A stretch of 64,000 bases of DNA from Cytobacillus oceanisediminis (GCF_004366035.1 NZ_SOEE01000007.1:310001-374000), one strand, 5' to 3'; positions 8,670 to 17,622 are shown, counted from the first letter of the stretch. Program-made: numbers and translations. Notes: a model not told the origin generated them from the letters alone.

Positions 8670-8792
8670 ATGTATGGCTACGGATATGGCGGCTGTGGAT
8701 ATGGTGGAGCTGGATACGGCGGCGGTTTTGCGCTAATCGTTGTTCTGTTCATCTTGTTGATCATCGTAGGTGCTTCTTGCTTTAAGTGGTAA
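8670..8792 (+). CDS. YjcZ-type sporulation peptide (40 residues)
   Basis: [19 protein letters not shown] is followed by [17 protein letters not shown] and the ending CFKW. The head is longer and richer in GYGG repeats than in the 33-residue neighbour, while the membrane helix is nearly identical, so the pair arose by duplication. An AAGGGAGGGG ribosome site precedes the ATG. The pair ends at the terminator at 8799-8830. Confidence 0.88.
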   Translation: MYGYGYGGCGYGGAGYGGGFALIVVLFILLIIVGASCFKW

Positions 8793-8798
8793 TAGATT

Positions 8799-8830
8799 AA
8801 AAGAAAAGCAGGGGGACCTGCTTTTCTTTT
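8799..8830 (+). terminator. Terminator after the YjcZ pair
   Basis: AAAGAAAAGCAGG pairs with CCTGCTTTTCTTT around a GGGA loop and is followed by a T-rich tail. Confidence 0.8.
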
Positions 8831-8849
8831 GTATGCATATATATACCTT

Positions 8850-9100
8850 TGGATGTGAGTGCTGGAAGCCCCGGCAAATTCCGCTCGAAAATGGAAAATA
8901 CCCGCGCGCAAAGAGTCTGTCTCCGCGCAATAATACAAGAAAGCGCGTGCAAAAGGAAAAGCACCGCCCAAAATAACCAAATACCTAGCGTAAAAATCCG
9001 TCTCCGCATACAAAACCTGAAATCAGCCAGCAAATTCACCAATTGCAAACTCGTGTTTCCTAATAAGTCAAATAGGGAAAAGAAGCTGCATAAACGAAAT
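8850..9100. other. Intergenic stretch with short imperfect repeats, no convincing gene
   Basis: Frames are open on both strands but the encoded proteins look unnatural. GTCTCCGC occurs twice (near 8927 and 8999), each followed by an A-rich stretch of similar layout, and CCGC-rich tracts alternate with A-rich ones. This resembles a dispersed intergenic repeat rather than coding DNA. Confidence 0.4.
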
Positions 9101-9115
9101 TGGGAGGTTTGCAAA

Positions 9116-9316
9116 ATGGATGAACTTAAAACACAGGATCGGGAAAATACGATGAGGGAAATATACTCCATATTGGAGGGCGGACTTCAGCGGAAAATGC
9201 ATAAAAGCGAGTACAAGCTTGTTTCAGAATGGGTAAGCGGTTTTAATCTGGAGGAAAGAGCAACGATATTAAATATGCTTAAGGAGCTAACCAACAAGCA
9301 TATCCGGATTGATTAA
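9116..9316 (+). CDS. 66-residue soluble protein, function unknown
   Basis: The protein starts MDELKTQDREN and looks all-helical, with no membrane segment, no Cys and no recognisable DNA-binding motif. A GGGAGG site lies 8 nt before the ATG. A much longer open frame extends upstream through the repeat-like stretch but has no ribosome site and poor composition, so I use the internal ATG. It stands alone ahead of the ABC-F leader. I do not recognise the family. Confidence 0.6.
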   Translation: MDELKTQDRENTMREIYSILEGGLQRKMHKSEYKLVSEWVSGFNLEERATILNMLKELTNKHIRID

Positions 9317-9479
9317 TGAAAGCAGGCAGATGCTTGCATTCAAGCTGCCGATCATTTGCCTATTGACAAAAAAAGCCAGAAGCTTATATACTACAAGCAA
9401 AGAGTTTGAAAGGATGATTTAGGGGCATGAAGTTATAATCTTATTTTTTCTGGTATCTTTTTATATTTAAAAAGTTTAA

Positions 9480-9650
9480 CCCGGAGAACATAGGATTAGT
9501 GTGCCTTTTTTAGTCATCCCGTATCGGAACGGATGTTTACTATATTTGTCTGTAAGCGGCAAATTTTATTTAGGCGCATGTTTTTTTATGTATTTGCACC
9601 ATTTCCAATGATGGGTGCATAATCCTCTCCGGGTATGGGGAGGTTTTTTT
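9480..9650 (+). promoter_or_regulatory. Transcription-attenuator leader of the ABC-F gene
   Basis: An intrinsic terminator (CCTCTCC 9624-9630, GGGGAGG 9637-9643, then seven T) ends at the start codon of the ABC-F gene, and its 3' arm is that gene's ribosome site. TCTCCGGG (9626-9633) is perfectly complementary to CCCGGAGA at 9480-9487, a candidate antiterminator. A further hairpin (TGCACCAT/ATGGGTGCA, 9595-9619) and a small ORF precede it. Drug-responsive attenuation is known for other ABC-F genes; here it is inferred. Confidence 0.7.
9578..9622 (+). CDS. Candidate 14-residue leader peptide
   Basis: The ORF reads MFFYVFAPFPMMGA and stops one base before the terminator hairpin. An in-frame upstream ATG at 9533 would give 29 residues. 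Ribosome sites are weak (AGGCG). The ORF crosses the 9595-9619 hairpin, so ribosome stalling there could shift the RNA fold. This is an inference from position only. Confidence 0.4.
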   Translation: MFFYVFAPFPMMGA

Positions 9651-11429
9651 ATGTGTGCAAATAAACGTTTAATCGGCAATCAGAACAATAATAACCTGCC
9701 GATTCTCATGGCCAGGGATCTTCAAAAGTCATTCGGTGATAAAACGGTGTTTTCTAATTTGGCCTTCGATATTTATCAGCAGGACCGCATCGGCCTTGTT
9801 GGCTTAAATGGTACAGGTAAAACTACATTGGCCAATATATTGTTCGGCAGTATTCAAGCGGATAAAGGCACGATCGAGCGGATGAAGGAGCCATGCAGAA
9901 TTGGCTACCTGCATCAGTCGGCAGATTATTCTGTCAGTGAAATTTCCGATTTTAACCAATATCACAATGAAAAGATTCTTCAGCAGGCAAGCAAACTAGG
10001 CCTTTCAAAACTCCATGAATGGGAACCGGATAGACTTGATTCTTTGAGCGGCGGCGAAAGACTGAAGCTTTCTTTGGCTAAAGTCTGGTCAACAAACCCG
10101 GATATGCTGATTTTGGATGAACCTACTAATCATTTGGATTTACAGGGCATCGAATGGCTCATTAGCGAAATCTGCAATTTCAGCGGCCCGGTTCTGATCA
10201 TTTCCCATGACCGTCATTTCCTTGATCAGGCTGTCCGGAAAATTTTTGAATTGCAGGAAGGCATCCTCACCATTTATCAGGGTAATTACACAGACTACCG
10301 GGAGCAAAAACGGAAAGATTTTGATGATCGGCTTCATCAATTTAATGTCCAGCAGAAGGAGATCGAACGAATCGAAAACCAGATGTCCAATTTAAAAAAA
10401 TGGTCTGAAAAAGCTCACAGGGACTCAACTAAAGGCGGAAGTCCTTCTGAGAATAGGCAGATGGGCTTTAAAGAATATCACAGAGTAAAAGCCAAAAAGA
10501 TGGATCAGCAGATTAAGTCAAAAATGAAAAGGCTTCAGCAGGAGCTGGATAAAAATAAAGTTGAGAAGCCGGAAGAAGAGGCGAAAGTACATTTTCAATT
10601 TGATTCGTCAGGCAAAAGAGGGAAGAGAATCATCGAAGCTAAAAACCTCTCAAAAAGCTTTGGCGATCGGACTCTTTTCGAGGATAGCCAATTTTATATC
10701 AAGCATGGTGAAAAAATAGGGATTCTTGGAGCAAACGGGGCAGGCAAGACCACATTTATCCGTATGCTTTTAGATAAAGTACCACCTTCTGATGGAGAAC
10801 TTTGGGTCAGCAGCACTTTAAAGATTGCTTATTTAAATCAGGATGTCAATGATTTGCCCTTAACAAAAAATGCCGTTGAGGCACTTGATCTCACCGATCG
10901 TATGATGATTTACAAGGCAAGGACCCTGTTAGCGAATTTGGGGATGAAGGAAGCAAAGTTAAATCAGCCGATTGAACAGCTTAGCATGGGAGAGCGAATC
11001 AGGGTCAAGCTTACAGACATGCTTTTAAAAGAATATGATGTGCTAATACTAGATGAGCCGACAAATCATTTGGATTTGCCGAGCAGGGAACAATTTGAAA
11101 AAACGCTCAAAGAATTTTCAGGGACGCTTATCATTATTTCTCATGATTTATACTTTTTGGAGAAGTTAAGCTCAAGGTTACTTGTATTTGAAGAAAATAA
11201 AATTACCAGATTTGAAATGGACCTGAAGGAATATCAGAAGAAATCCAGGACTTCCAAACAGGAAAAAGATCATCACTCCACCAAAGAGCAAATTATGGTT
11301 ATTGATAACCGCATCAGTGCGATACTGGGAGAACTCAGCCTGCTTGTTCCGGGTGACAGCAAATATGCAGAATTGGATAAAGAGTTTAATGGCTTAATAA
11401 CTAAAAAAAGAAAATTATTAAATCAATAA
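9651..11429 (+). CDS. ABC-F ribosomal-protection-type ATPase
   Basis: The 592-residue protein has two ABC domains and no membrane segments. Domain 1: Walker A GLNGTGKTT, signature LSGGE, Walker B MLILDEPTNHLD. A long charged linker of about 90 residues (NVQQKEIERIENQMSNL onward) follows; domain 2 has GANGAGKTT, LSMGE and VLILDEPTNHLD. ABC-F proteins bind the ribosomal E site; Vga/VmlR-type members protect against lincosamides, streptogramins A and pleuromutilins. The attenuator leader supports a resistance role, but the drug range is unknown. Start: GGGGAGG lies 7 nt before the ATG at 9651. Housekeeping ABC-F is the alternative. Confidence 0.82.
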   Translation: MCANKRLIGNQNNNNLPILMARDLQKSFGDKTVFSNLAFDIYQQDRIGLVGLNGTGKTTLANILFGSIQADKGTIERMKEPCRIGYLHQSADYSVSEISDFNQYHNEKILQQASKLGLSKLHEWEPDRLDSLSGGERLKLSLAKVWSTNPDMLILDEPTNHLDLQGIEWLISEICNFSGPVLIISHDRHFLDQAVRKIFELQEGILTIYQGNYTDYREQKRKDFDDRLHQFNVQQKEIERIENQMSNLKKWSEKAHRDSTKGGSPSENRQMGFKEYHRVKAKKMDQQIKSKMKRLQQELDKNKVEKPEEEAKVHFQFDSSGKRGKRIIEAKNLSKSFGDRTLFEDSQFYIKHGEKIGILGANGAGKTTFIRMLLDKVPPSDGELWVSSTLKIAYLNQDVNDLPLTKNAVEALDLTDRMMIYKARTLLANLGMKEAKLNQPIEQLSMGERIRVKLTDMLLKEYDVLILDEPTNHLDLPSREQFEKTLKEFSGTLIIISHDLYFLEKLSSRLLVFEENKITRFEMDLKEYQKKSRTSKQEKDHHSTKEQIMVIDNRISAILGELSLLVPGDSKYAELDKEFNGLITKKRKLLNQ

Positions 11430-11432
11430 GTG

Positions 11433-11469
11433 CAAAAAGGCGGGCCCTTATAAAAATGGCCCGCCTTTT
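11433..11469. terminator. Bidirectional terminator between ABC-F and bpr
   Basis: AAAAGGCGGGCC pairs perfectly with GGCCCGCCTTTT, T-runs on both sides, serving two converging genes. Confidence 0.93.
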
Positions 11470-11479
11470 CATCTGATTT

Positions 11480-14400
11480 TTACTTCGTTTTAGTGCTATT
11501 ATTATTCTTTTTCGCATTAATCCACAGTTTGCCTTCTGCTGTCTTGCGAGTTTCATTGCCGTAGTCATCCGTTACTTTCACTTCGATTTCGGCACTAGGT
11601 GCCTTTACATTTGATGTGGCGGTATAGTAGCCGACATAATGGCCTGGGGAAGTTTCCATCATTGGAAGCTCAGTAGCGTTATTCAGCTGTCCCCCAGCAT
11701 TTGTTAAAGGCATTCTGATGGCAAACGCCGCTTTTAACCCTGGTTCGCTATCAAATTCGATTTTTACCGATTCGCCTTTCTTAAGTTCCTTGTCTTCTGC
11801 AGGAAGAAGATTTTCTATGGCTGGAGCGGTGTATTTAGCATCGACCGTGATTGTTTTTTCTTCGGTGTTTTTCGCTTTATCCTGTGCTGTTACCGTAATG
11901 GTGTTTTCACCTTCATCCAGCAGGATGCGAAGGGTGTATTCACCATCTGTAATCTTTGCTGCCTGGCCGTTGACTTTAACCCAATCAAGGTTATCGTCTG
12001 AAACGGTTCCTTTAACAGTGACTGTTTCTTTGTTTGTTTTGGATTTATCTGCCGGACTTGTTATTGCCAATTCCGGCTTTGTTTTGTCATATATTACTTT
12101 TACAGGTTCAGAGGCATCGGTAGATCCTGACTCTGTAGATGCCTTCGCTGTAAGAGTATTTTCCCCTTCAGAAAGGGAAACTTCACTTGAGAATGTACCT
12201 TCCTCAGTTGTTTCTGATGATGCGACTTCTTCACCATTATTAAATACTTTTACAGTAGTTGTAGGGGCTGAAGTACCTTCAACTGTAACTTTCCCTTGGT
12301 TTGTGAAGCCTCCGTCAGCTGGAGAAGTGATGACTGGTGCAGTTACTTCATAGTTCACTGTGGCACGGATCATATAGTTTCCTTCATCCTCAGGAGCAGG
12401 AGACCATGCTCCGCCTACAAGCTGCCAGCTCCGTCCTGCATTTTCTCCATCCTCATCTGTACCAAGACCTGGAGCATTAGGATTCGGTGCTGATTGGATA
12501 TATACCAGATAGAAGTCGCCATCTGTAACGATTCCTTCGTCACTAAGATCGACATGTGTCCATTCACCGTTTCTTAGGGCTGTTGCTTCAAATGGACCTG
12601 CCAGCTTTTTGCCAGGTGCTCCATCTGGTCCGCTTGCATCGTATACTTCTACTTTGAAGTCTGTTCCGCCCGGAGTCGGCCAGGTGGTATCCCAGAAGCG
12701 GAATAAACCGCCAGTAACCATCGCACTGTCATGGCCGGATGCAAGGGACATCTTAACTGCCCAGCCGTTGCCGGCATCGTAGAATGCACGTGCATTTTCA
12801 GCTGTACCATCATCATATCCGATTTCACCCGGGTATCCGATAAATGGCTTTAGCTCAATATTTTGCTCTAAAGAAGAGCCGCCTTCGATCGTGATGCTCT
12901 GCTCCTTGCTGTAGTAGGAAGGTGCCATAGCTTTTAAAGTGTATGTGCCTTCATAGGCTGTGATTGTATATTCACCGTTTTCATTTGTTGTTACTGGCTG
13001 TACTGCTGCATCTTCTATTAAAAGAAGCGCAGTATTTGCAACAGGGTCTCCAGTTGCTTCATTTGTCACAACACCTGTGACTGTCCCTTTTGGTATTTCC
13101 TCAAGGACGAAATTTGCAGTCGCTTCTCCATCCTGCGGGATATTTACGTTCTGCGTTTGAGAACGATAACCGTAAGCTTCCGCTTTTACAGTGAAATCTC
13201 CTGAAGCATGTGTCATTTCAAACGCTCCATTTTGAGGATTAGTAAATACGGACCTGCCTGATTCCAGCACACTTACTTCGGCAGTAAGCGGAAGCAGCAT
13301 AGGCGCAGGCTGTTGCTGTTTATCATCATCTTTTGCAGGTGTATCCTTTTTAGGAACAATGCTATCCGGATTTACCTTTTCTTTCTTTAGTTCTGCAGAA
13401 GGTTTATCCTTGCTGATGCCAAGCTGAGCTTTACCTGCAGGTTCAACTGGAGAATCAGATAATTGGACATCATCGATATACCAGCCTTGCTTCTGTACTG
13501 ATCCATCGGTAGTCACATTGAATGCTACATAAATTCTCTGTCCTGCATACGCACTTAAATCCACTTCTGCATTAACCCAGCCTGTTGTATTACCGTTTAC
13601 GCGAAGAGCCTGTTCCCAGTTTTCCATGTCAGTTGAAACGAATACATGGCCGTAATCATAACGGTTTTCAAGCTCGTGCCATTGCTTGAACTGGAGGTAG
13701 GCATTGCCTTCCGGCAGGTCAATAGGAGGCATCTGCAGATTCATGTTTGCTCTATTTGCATAGTTGCCGTCAAGTTTAGTTGCATATACATTGTCCCCGG
13801 ATGCTGCATTGCCAGGACCTGAAGATGGAACACCCCACTCCCAGCTGTTTTCCGGTCCATATGAAGTCCAGCCGGCCGGCTGTGATTCAAAGTCCTGAGA
13901 ATAGCCGATGCTGATTCCAGGTCTTACCGCAACTTCATAGGAGTCAGTTTCAGTTAAATTTCCGCCAAAATCATTTACCTTCCATTTATAAGTTACGGAA
14001 GGCTCGGCGATGTCTTCTCCAGGAATAACTGCCTGGTAAGTACCTTCTTTATAGTTTCCAGCTGTTCTTTTGGCCTCAATGGCTGCCCAGCTGCCGTCAG
14101 CTTTTAAGTATTCAAGATCAACTCTTGTGACGCTTACATTATCTGATGCCGACAATTCAAGTGCCAGATCCATTCCTGTATATGTTTCCTGAGGTGCTTC
14201 GTGATTGGCTGCAGGAGCTTCTGAGTCATCTCCTTCTTTTGCAACCTGGCCTTTAATTTTCCCAAGGCCAGTCAGTACGGAAGAAACCGCATCGAACGCA
14301 TTGATGAGCCCATATCCAAAACCATTATTTGGCGTCTCAGGATAAGTACCATTTGTCAATGGAGTAGAGGTAGTCAGTAAAATTTCCTCCATCTCTTCAA

Positions 14401-15817
14401 CAGTCAGACTTGAATCAACCTGGCGGAGCAGCGCGGCAACCGCAGAAACATGCGGGCCAGCCATGGAAGTTCCATTCCAGCCGCCTTCATATCCGCTTCC
14501 AGGAACTGACGAACGAATGTTGACTCCGGGTGCAGATACATCAGGTTTAATCTCATCGTATGGTGACGGTCCCAGCAATGAGAAGCTGCCTAAACCATTA
14601 TTAATGTCTGTCGCACCAGTTGCGAATGATTCCGGGTAGTTAGCCGGTGTAGCAACGGAACCAGGCCCGCCTGGATTAAACAAAGTTGTGTTTCCGGCAG
14701 AGAACTCTGGGAAAATTTCAGCTGCTCGCCATGCTTGAACCATTGGACGATACCACTCATCCAGCCCAGGTCCGCCGCCCCATGAATTGTTGACAACATC
14801 CGGAGCTTTTTCAGGATGAGGGTTTCCTTCAGCATCCTTTGGAGCTAGAATCCATTCACCTGCTTCAAGCAGATCTATATCAGTTCCGCCGCTTGCAGTG
14901 AAGGCTTTTACTGCAATCCACTTTGCACCAGGTGCAACCCCAATCTGATTGGCTCCATTTGGCTCGGAACCCACCATTGTTCCAGTTACGTGGGTACCAT
15001 GTCCCTGATCATCATATGGTGCTGTCTGACCTGCAGTGGCATCAAACCAGCTGAATTCATGCGTTGGTGAATCGGGTTGTGCTGCGTTATAGCCCCGGTA
15101 TTTTTCTTTTAACGCCGGGTGGTTCCACTGAACACCTGTATCAATGGACGCAACGACAGTACCCGAACCGTCGATTCCCATTTCCCATACAGCAGGAGCG
15201 CCGACACGGTCAATATTCCACTCGATTGAATTTGTTTTTGCTTGTGTTTTTAGAGTCTTTGCGGCTTCCTTTACTGGCTTATGAAGCTGTCTAGTTTCGT
15301 TTGGAAGGATTTTTTCTACTTCAGGGAACACGGCGATTTGTTCCATAACGTCCTTTGTAGCTGTTACTGCAATGGCGTTGACGATGTAGAAGGATTGAAC
15401 ATCTTTTGCCTTGCCGTCTTTTTCCTGCTTTTTAAGGAAATCTGTGACTTGGCCTTGAGTTTCAATAGCTGTAGATCTTAGTGAGGATAGGACTGCAGAA
15501 CGTTTCATGTACTTGGATTTAGAGGCTGTCAGTTTTTGGGATGCAGCCGATTTTTGAGCTTTCTTGGCTGCTGCTGAAGTATCAGCTTGTTCTTTAAATT
15601 TTATCAGGAATGTTACTTTATCTTCTTTATCAAATTGTTTCAGCAATGAGCTGTTTATTTTGCTTTTTGCTGTCTGAGGTGCAGCTTCCTTAACTGAGGT
15701 ATGCGGAGAGCTTTTACTTTCTGCTGATCCCATGCCCGGGAACATCAGCGGCAAAATCAAAAAAGCTGTCAGCATCACATAAAGAATGCGATTCAATGAG
15801 TTTCTTTTTCTTTTCAA
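11480..15817 (-). CDS. bpr: Bacillopeptidase F-like secreted subtilisin-family protease
   Basis: The 1445-residue protein has a signal peptide (about 1-32, FLILPLMFPGMGSA), an inhibitor-type propeptide (about 65-175) and an S8 catalytic domain with Asp226 (SIDTGVQW), His273 (GHGTHVTG) and Ser451 (NGTSMAGPHVS). C-terminal to it are a MAM/immune-inhibitor-like beta domain (YSQDFESQPAGW region), repeated carboxypeptidase-regulatory-like domains (GVVTNEATGDPVANTALLL) and Ig-like modules (ITSPADGGFTNQGKV, ITSPADKSKTNKETV). Length matches B. subtilis Bpr (about 1433). TTG start with AAGGAGGG; the leader also has a full anti-Shine-Dalgarno complement at 15875-15885. Confidence 0.93.
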   Translation of the reverse strand: MKRKRNSLNRILYVMLTAFLILPLMFPGMGSAESKSSPHTSVKEAAPQTAKSKINSSLLKQFDKEDKVTFLIKFKEQADTSAAAKKAQKSAASQKLTASKSKYMKRSAVLSSLRSTAIETQGQVTDFLKKQEKDGKAKDVQSFYIVNAIAVTATKDVMEQIAVFPEVEKILPNETRQLHKPVKEAAKTLKTQAKTNSIEWNIDRVGAPAVWEMGIDGSGTVVASIDTGVQWNHPALKEKYRGYNAAQPDSPTHEFSWFDATAGQTAPYDDQGHGTHVTGTMVGSEPNGANQIGVAPGAKWIAVKAFTASGGTDIDLLEAGEWILAPKDAEGNPHPEKAPDVVNNSWGGGPGLDEWYRPMVQAWRAAEIFPEFSAGNTTLFNPGGPGSVATPANYPESFATGATDINNGLGSFSLLGPSPYDEIKPDVSAPGVNIRSSVPGSGYEGGWNGTSMAGPHVSAVAALLRQVDSSLTVEEMEEILLTTSTPLTNGTYPETPNNGFGYGLINAFDAVSSVLTGLGKIKGQVAKEGDDSEAPAANHEAPQETYTGMDLALELSASDNVSVTRVDLEYLKADGSWAAIEAKRTAGNYKEGTYQAVIPGEDIAEPSVTYKWKVNDFGGNLTETDSYEVAVRPGISIGYSQDFESQPAGWTSYGPENSWEWGVPSSGPGNAASGDNVYATKLDGNYANRANMNLQMPPIDLPEGNAYLQFKQWHELENRYDYGHVFVSTDMENWEQALRVNGNTTGWVNAEVDLSAYAGQRIYVAFNVTTDGSVQKQGWYIDDVQLSDSPVEPAGKAQLGISKDKPSAELKKEKVNPDSIVPKKDTPAKDDDKQQQPAPMLLPLTAEVSVLESGRSVFTNPQNGAFEMTHASGDFTVKAEAYGYRSQTQNVNIPQDGEATANFVLEEIPKGTVTGVVTNEATGDPVANTALLLIEDAAVQPVTTNENGEYTITAYEGTYTLKAMAPSYYSKEQSITIEGGSSLEQNIELKPFIGYPGEIGYDDGTAENARAFYDAGNGWAVKMSLASGHDSAMVTGGLFRFWDTTWPTPGGTDFKVEVYDASGPDGAPGKKLAGPFEATALRNGEWTHVDLSDEGIVTDGDFYLVYIQSAPNPNAPGLGTDEDGENAGRSWQLVGGAWSPAPEDEGNYMIRATVNYEVTAPVITSPADGGFTNQGKVTVEGTSAPTTTVKVFNNGEEVASSETTEEGTFSSEVSLSEGENTLTAKASTESGSTDASEPVKVIYDKTKPELAITSPADKSKTNKETVTVKGTVSDDNLDWVKVNGQAAKITDGEYTLRILLDEGENTITVTAQDKAKNTEEKTITVDAKYTAPAIENLLPAEDKELKKGESVKIEFDSEPGLKAAFAIRMPLTNAGGQLNNATELPMMETSPGHYVGYYTATSNVKAPSAEIEVKVTDDYGNETRKTAEGKLWINAKKNNNSTKTK

Positions 15818-15874
15818 AAAATTCCCTCCTTGTTTTGTTTAATTTCTTAAATAGTTTTCCGGCAGAATGAACTC

Positions 15875-15915
15875 GATCACCTCCTAAGGGTTTCTTCCAA
15901 AAATGGAAAACCCTT
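15875..15915 (-). promoter_or_regulatory. bpr leader: hairpin plus extended 16S-complementary SD
   Basis: On the reverse strand an imperfect hairpin (AAGGGTTTTCCA / TGGAAGAAACCCTT) is followed by AGGAGGTGATC, 11 nt fully complementary to the 16S rRNA 3' end. It lies about 58 nt before the real bpr start, which has its own ribosome site. Such untranslated extra SD sequences are known mRNA stabilisers in Bacillus (STAB-SD type), so that role is plausible. Confidence 0.5.
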
Positions 15916-16019
15916 CCGTTAACAAGAACTTTAGCTGAAGAATCAGCTGGAGATTGTCGAAAAATGAAGTTTATTGCTGTGGAATGAATAAAATAGCTAG
16001 AAGGTTTTAGAGCATTCAT

Positions 16020-16499
16020 AAGGTTACAGTCTTAAAGAATCAACTTAACCTGGTTTTATCTAGATGAAAGGAATCATTTATACCCAGGAATATTGAAATA
16101 ATAATAATTTTTGGAAAAAATAAGAAAAAGGAGGGAGGCAGTATTTTCCCAGAATGATAAAATGAATAAAAAGAGGGGGATTTTTAAAAGATGCCTTTCG
16201 TCAATCCAATAGGAAAATAGCAAGTAAATTATATGAAAATGGGTATTTTGAAGTGTAACTTTCTTTGTATTTACTTGTGAATTGTGGCTGGAAGAATGGT
16301 TACAGGGAAAATGACTCTTTCTTCGGAATTCGTCTTAATTAATACAATAGAATCAGGACATTTAGAAAAAATAGGATAAATGAACAAAATTTGGATTCTT
16401 GGCCTGCATGAAATTTCTTTTGACTATTTTACATAAATATTGGAAAAGTGTTTCTTTTCTATTTTTCATTCGTCTAATAATACGCGAGGGGGCGCCGCA
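16020..16499. other. Intergenic region between bpr and the ECF sigma gene
   Basis: AT-rich with no convincing gene. A nonapeptide ORF, MPFVNPIGK (16191-16220, plus), follows a GAGGGGG site but the spacing is about 12 nt. CGTC at 16471-16474 with TGTTTC 16 nt upstream could be a degenerate ECF-type promoter of the downstream sigma gene. Confidence 0.4.
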
Positions 16500-17036
16500 A
16501 TGGAGAGAATATCGGCTGAAGCTTTTGAAGATATATACAGCGAATACAGCGATCGAATTTATGGATACATATTTCTTCTCGTGAATGATAAGGAAGTCGC
16601 CGAAGATTTGACACAGGACACCTTTATTAAAGCTTATAAATATATGAGCCAATTTAATGGGGAGTCCCAGATCTTTACATGGCTGGTCCGAATATCAAGA
16701 AATGTAGCCATTGATTATCTGCGTAAAAAAAACAGATTCAAATTTTTCTCAATTGAAAAATTCCAGCTCCAATCAGATGAAGAGACCCCAACCGAGATTA
16801 TGATTAAGGGTGAAAAAGTTACACTCTTATATGAAGCAATCCGACATTTGAAATTAAGCTATCAAGAAGTGCTGATTTTGAGAAAAATAAAGGAGTTTTC
16901 CATCAAGGAAACGGCAGAAATCTTGAATTGGAACGAAAACAAAGTTAAAATCACCACTTCCAGGGCACTCGCAGCACTAAAAAAAGAATTGCAGAAAAGG
17001 GGGGAAATCCATGAAGAGCTCATTCGGATTCGATAA
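16500..17036 (+). CDS. ECF-type RNA polymerase sigma factor
   Basis: The 178-residue protein has sigma region 2 (YIFLLVNDKEVAEDLTQDTF, then TWLVRISRNVAIDYLRKK) and region 4 (LSYQEVLILRKIKEFSIKET then a recognition helix NENKVKITTSRALAALKKEL). Such factors direct polymerase to stress promoters and are held by membrane anti-sigma factors. ATG start with GAGGGGGC 6 nt upstream; the longer frame to 16440 lacks a site. The next gene overlaps by 26 nt and encodes a single-pass membrane protein, the usual sigma/anti-sigma arrangement. SigX-, SigV- or YlaC-type cannot be decided here. Confidence 0.88.
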   Translation: MERISAEAFEDIYSEYSDRIYGYIFLLVNDKEVAEDLTQDTFIKAYKYMSQFNGESQIFTWLVRISRNVAIDYLRKKNRFKFFSIEKFQLQSDEETPTEIMIKGEKVTLLYEAIRHLKLSYQEVLILRKIKEFSIKETAEILNWNENKVKITTSRALAALKKELQKRGEIHEELIRIR

Positions 17037-17619
17037 TTCTTTTCGTGAATTAGACCGTATTCCGCGATCGCAAAAGCAAAAGCAGGATAGCCTGCAAAAA
17101 ATATGGAGTGGCATAGAGGATAGGCCAAAAAGAAAGAAAAATATTTTCCCTGAATTTTTATCTGCCGCCGCAGTAATGGCTGCTTGTATTATGTTCGCTT
17201 TCATTATTTTTTCTGAGGATTCAACGACAAGAGGCAGCAGCAGTACAGATATGCTTGGGGATAGTTTTATCAGTCAAACAGCTATTGCTCTATCAGAAAC
17301 TGAGAATTCCTTCTCTGCTGATGGAACGTATTCTGCTGAAACCGCGACTGTAAAAGATGAAAAGTGGGAAAACACGGCAAGAACTGCCATAAATTCAGCA
17401 ATGCCTGCCGAGGCCGTCATCGACTCAAAACCATTATATGATATCCAATTTATTATGAAAGGCAAAGACCCTGTAAAGGTGAAGGTCTGGAACGAGCGTG
17501 GTGAGGTATATTTCAAGTCAATGGACAGTGAGATAATGTATGCAGTTCCCTCTGAAGAAGGTGCCATATTCATTGAGTATTTGGAAGCCATTGCGCAAAG
17601 CATTCAAAAAACTCCTTAA
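17011..17619 (+). CDS. Probable anti-sigma factor, single-pass membrane protein
   Basis: A 202-residue protein with a basic cytoplasmic head of about 46 residues (FDNSFRELDRIPRSQKQKQD), one transmembrane helix at 47-68 (PEFLSAAAVMAACIMFAFII) and an external domain of about 130 residues. I see no zinc-binding HxxxCxxC of ZAS-type anti-sigma factors. The call rests on the 26-nt overlap with the sigma gene, the AAGGGGGG ribosome site and the topology. It would sequester the sigma factor at the membrane. The external domain (YDIQFIMKGKDPVKVKVWNE) is unfamiliar, so the signal is unknown. Confidence 0.65.
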   Translation: MKSSFGFDNSFRELDRIPRSQKQKQDSLQKIWSGIEDRPKRKKNIFPEFLSAAAVMAACIMFAFIIFSEDSTTRGSSSTDMLGDSFISQTAIALSETENSFSADGTYSAETATVKDEKWENTARTAINSAMPAEAVIDSKPLYDIQFIMKGKDPVKVKVWNERGEVYFKSMDSEIMYAVPSEEGAIFIEYLEAIAQSIQKTP

Positions 17620-17622
17620 TTC

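Noticed and set aside
8678..9013. Open frame of 111 codons on the reverse strand
   Set aside because: It runs antisense through the second YjcZ gene and the repeat-like block; its Pro/Tyr-rich tail is only the complement of Gly/Tyr codons.
11718..12353. 211-codon plus-strand frame inside bpr
   Set aside because: Antisense to the Ig-like repeats of the protease; Ser/Val-rich translation and no ribosome site.
15714..16019. 101-codon reverse frame over the bpr start
   Set aside because: It overlaps the signal-peptide region and leader of bpr in another frame and has no ribosome site or family-like features.
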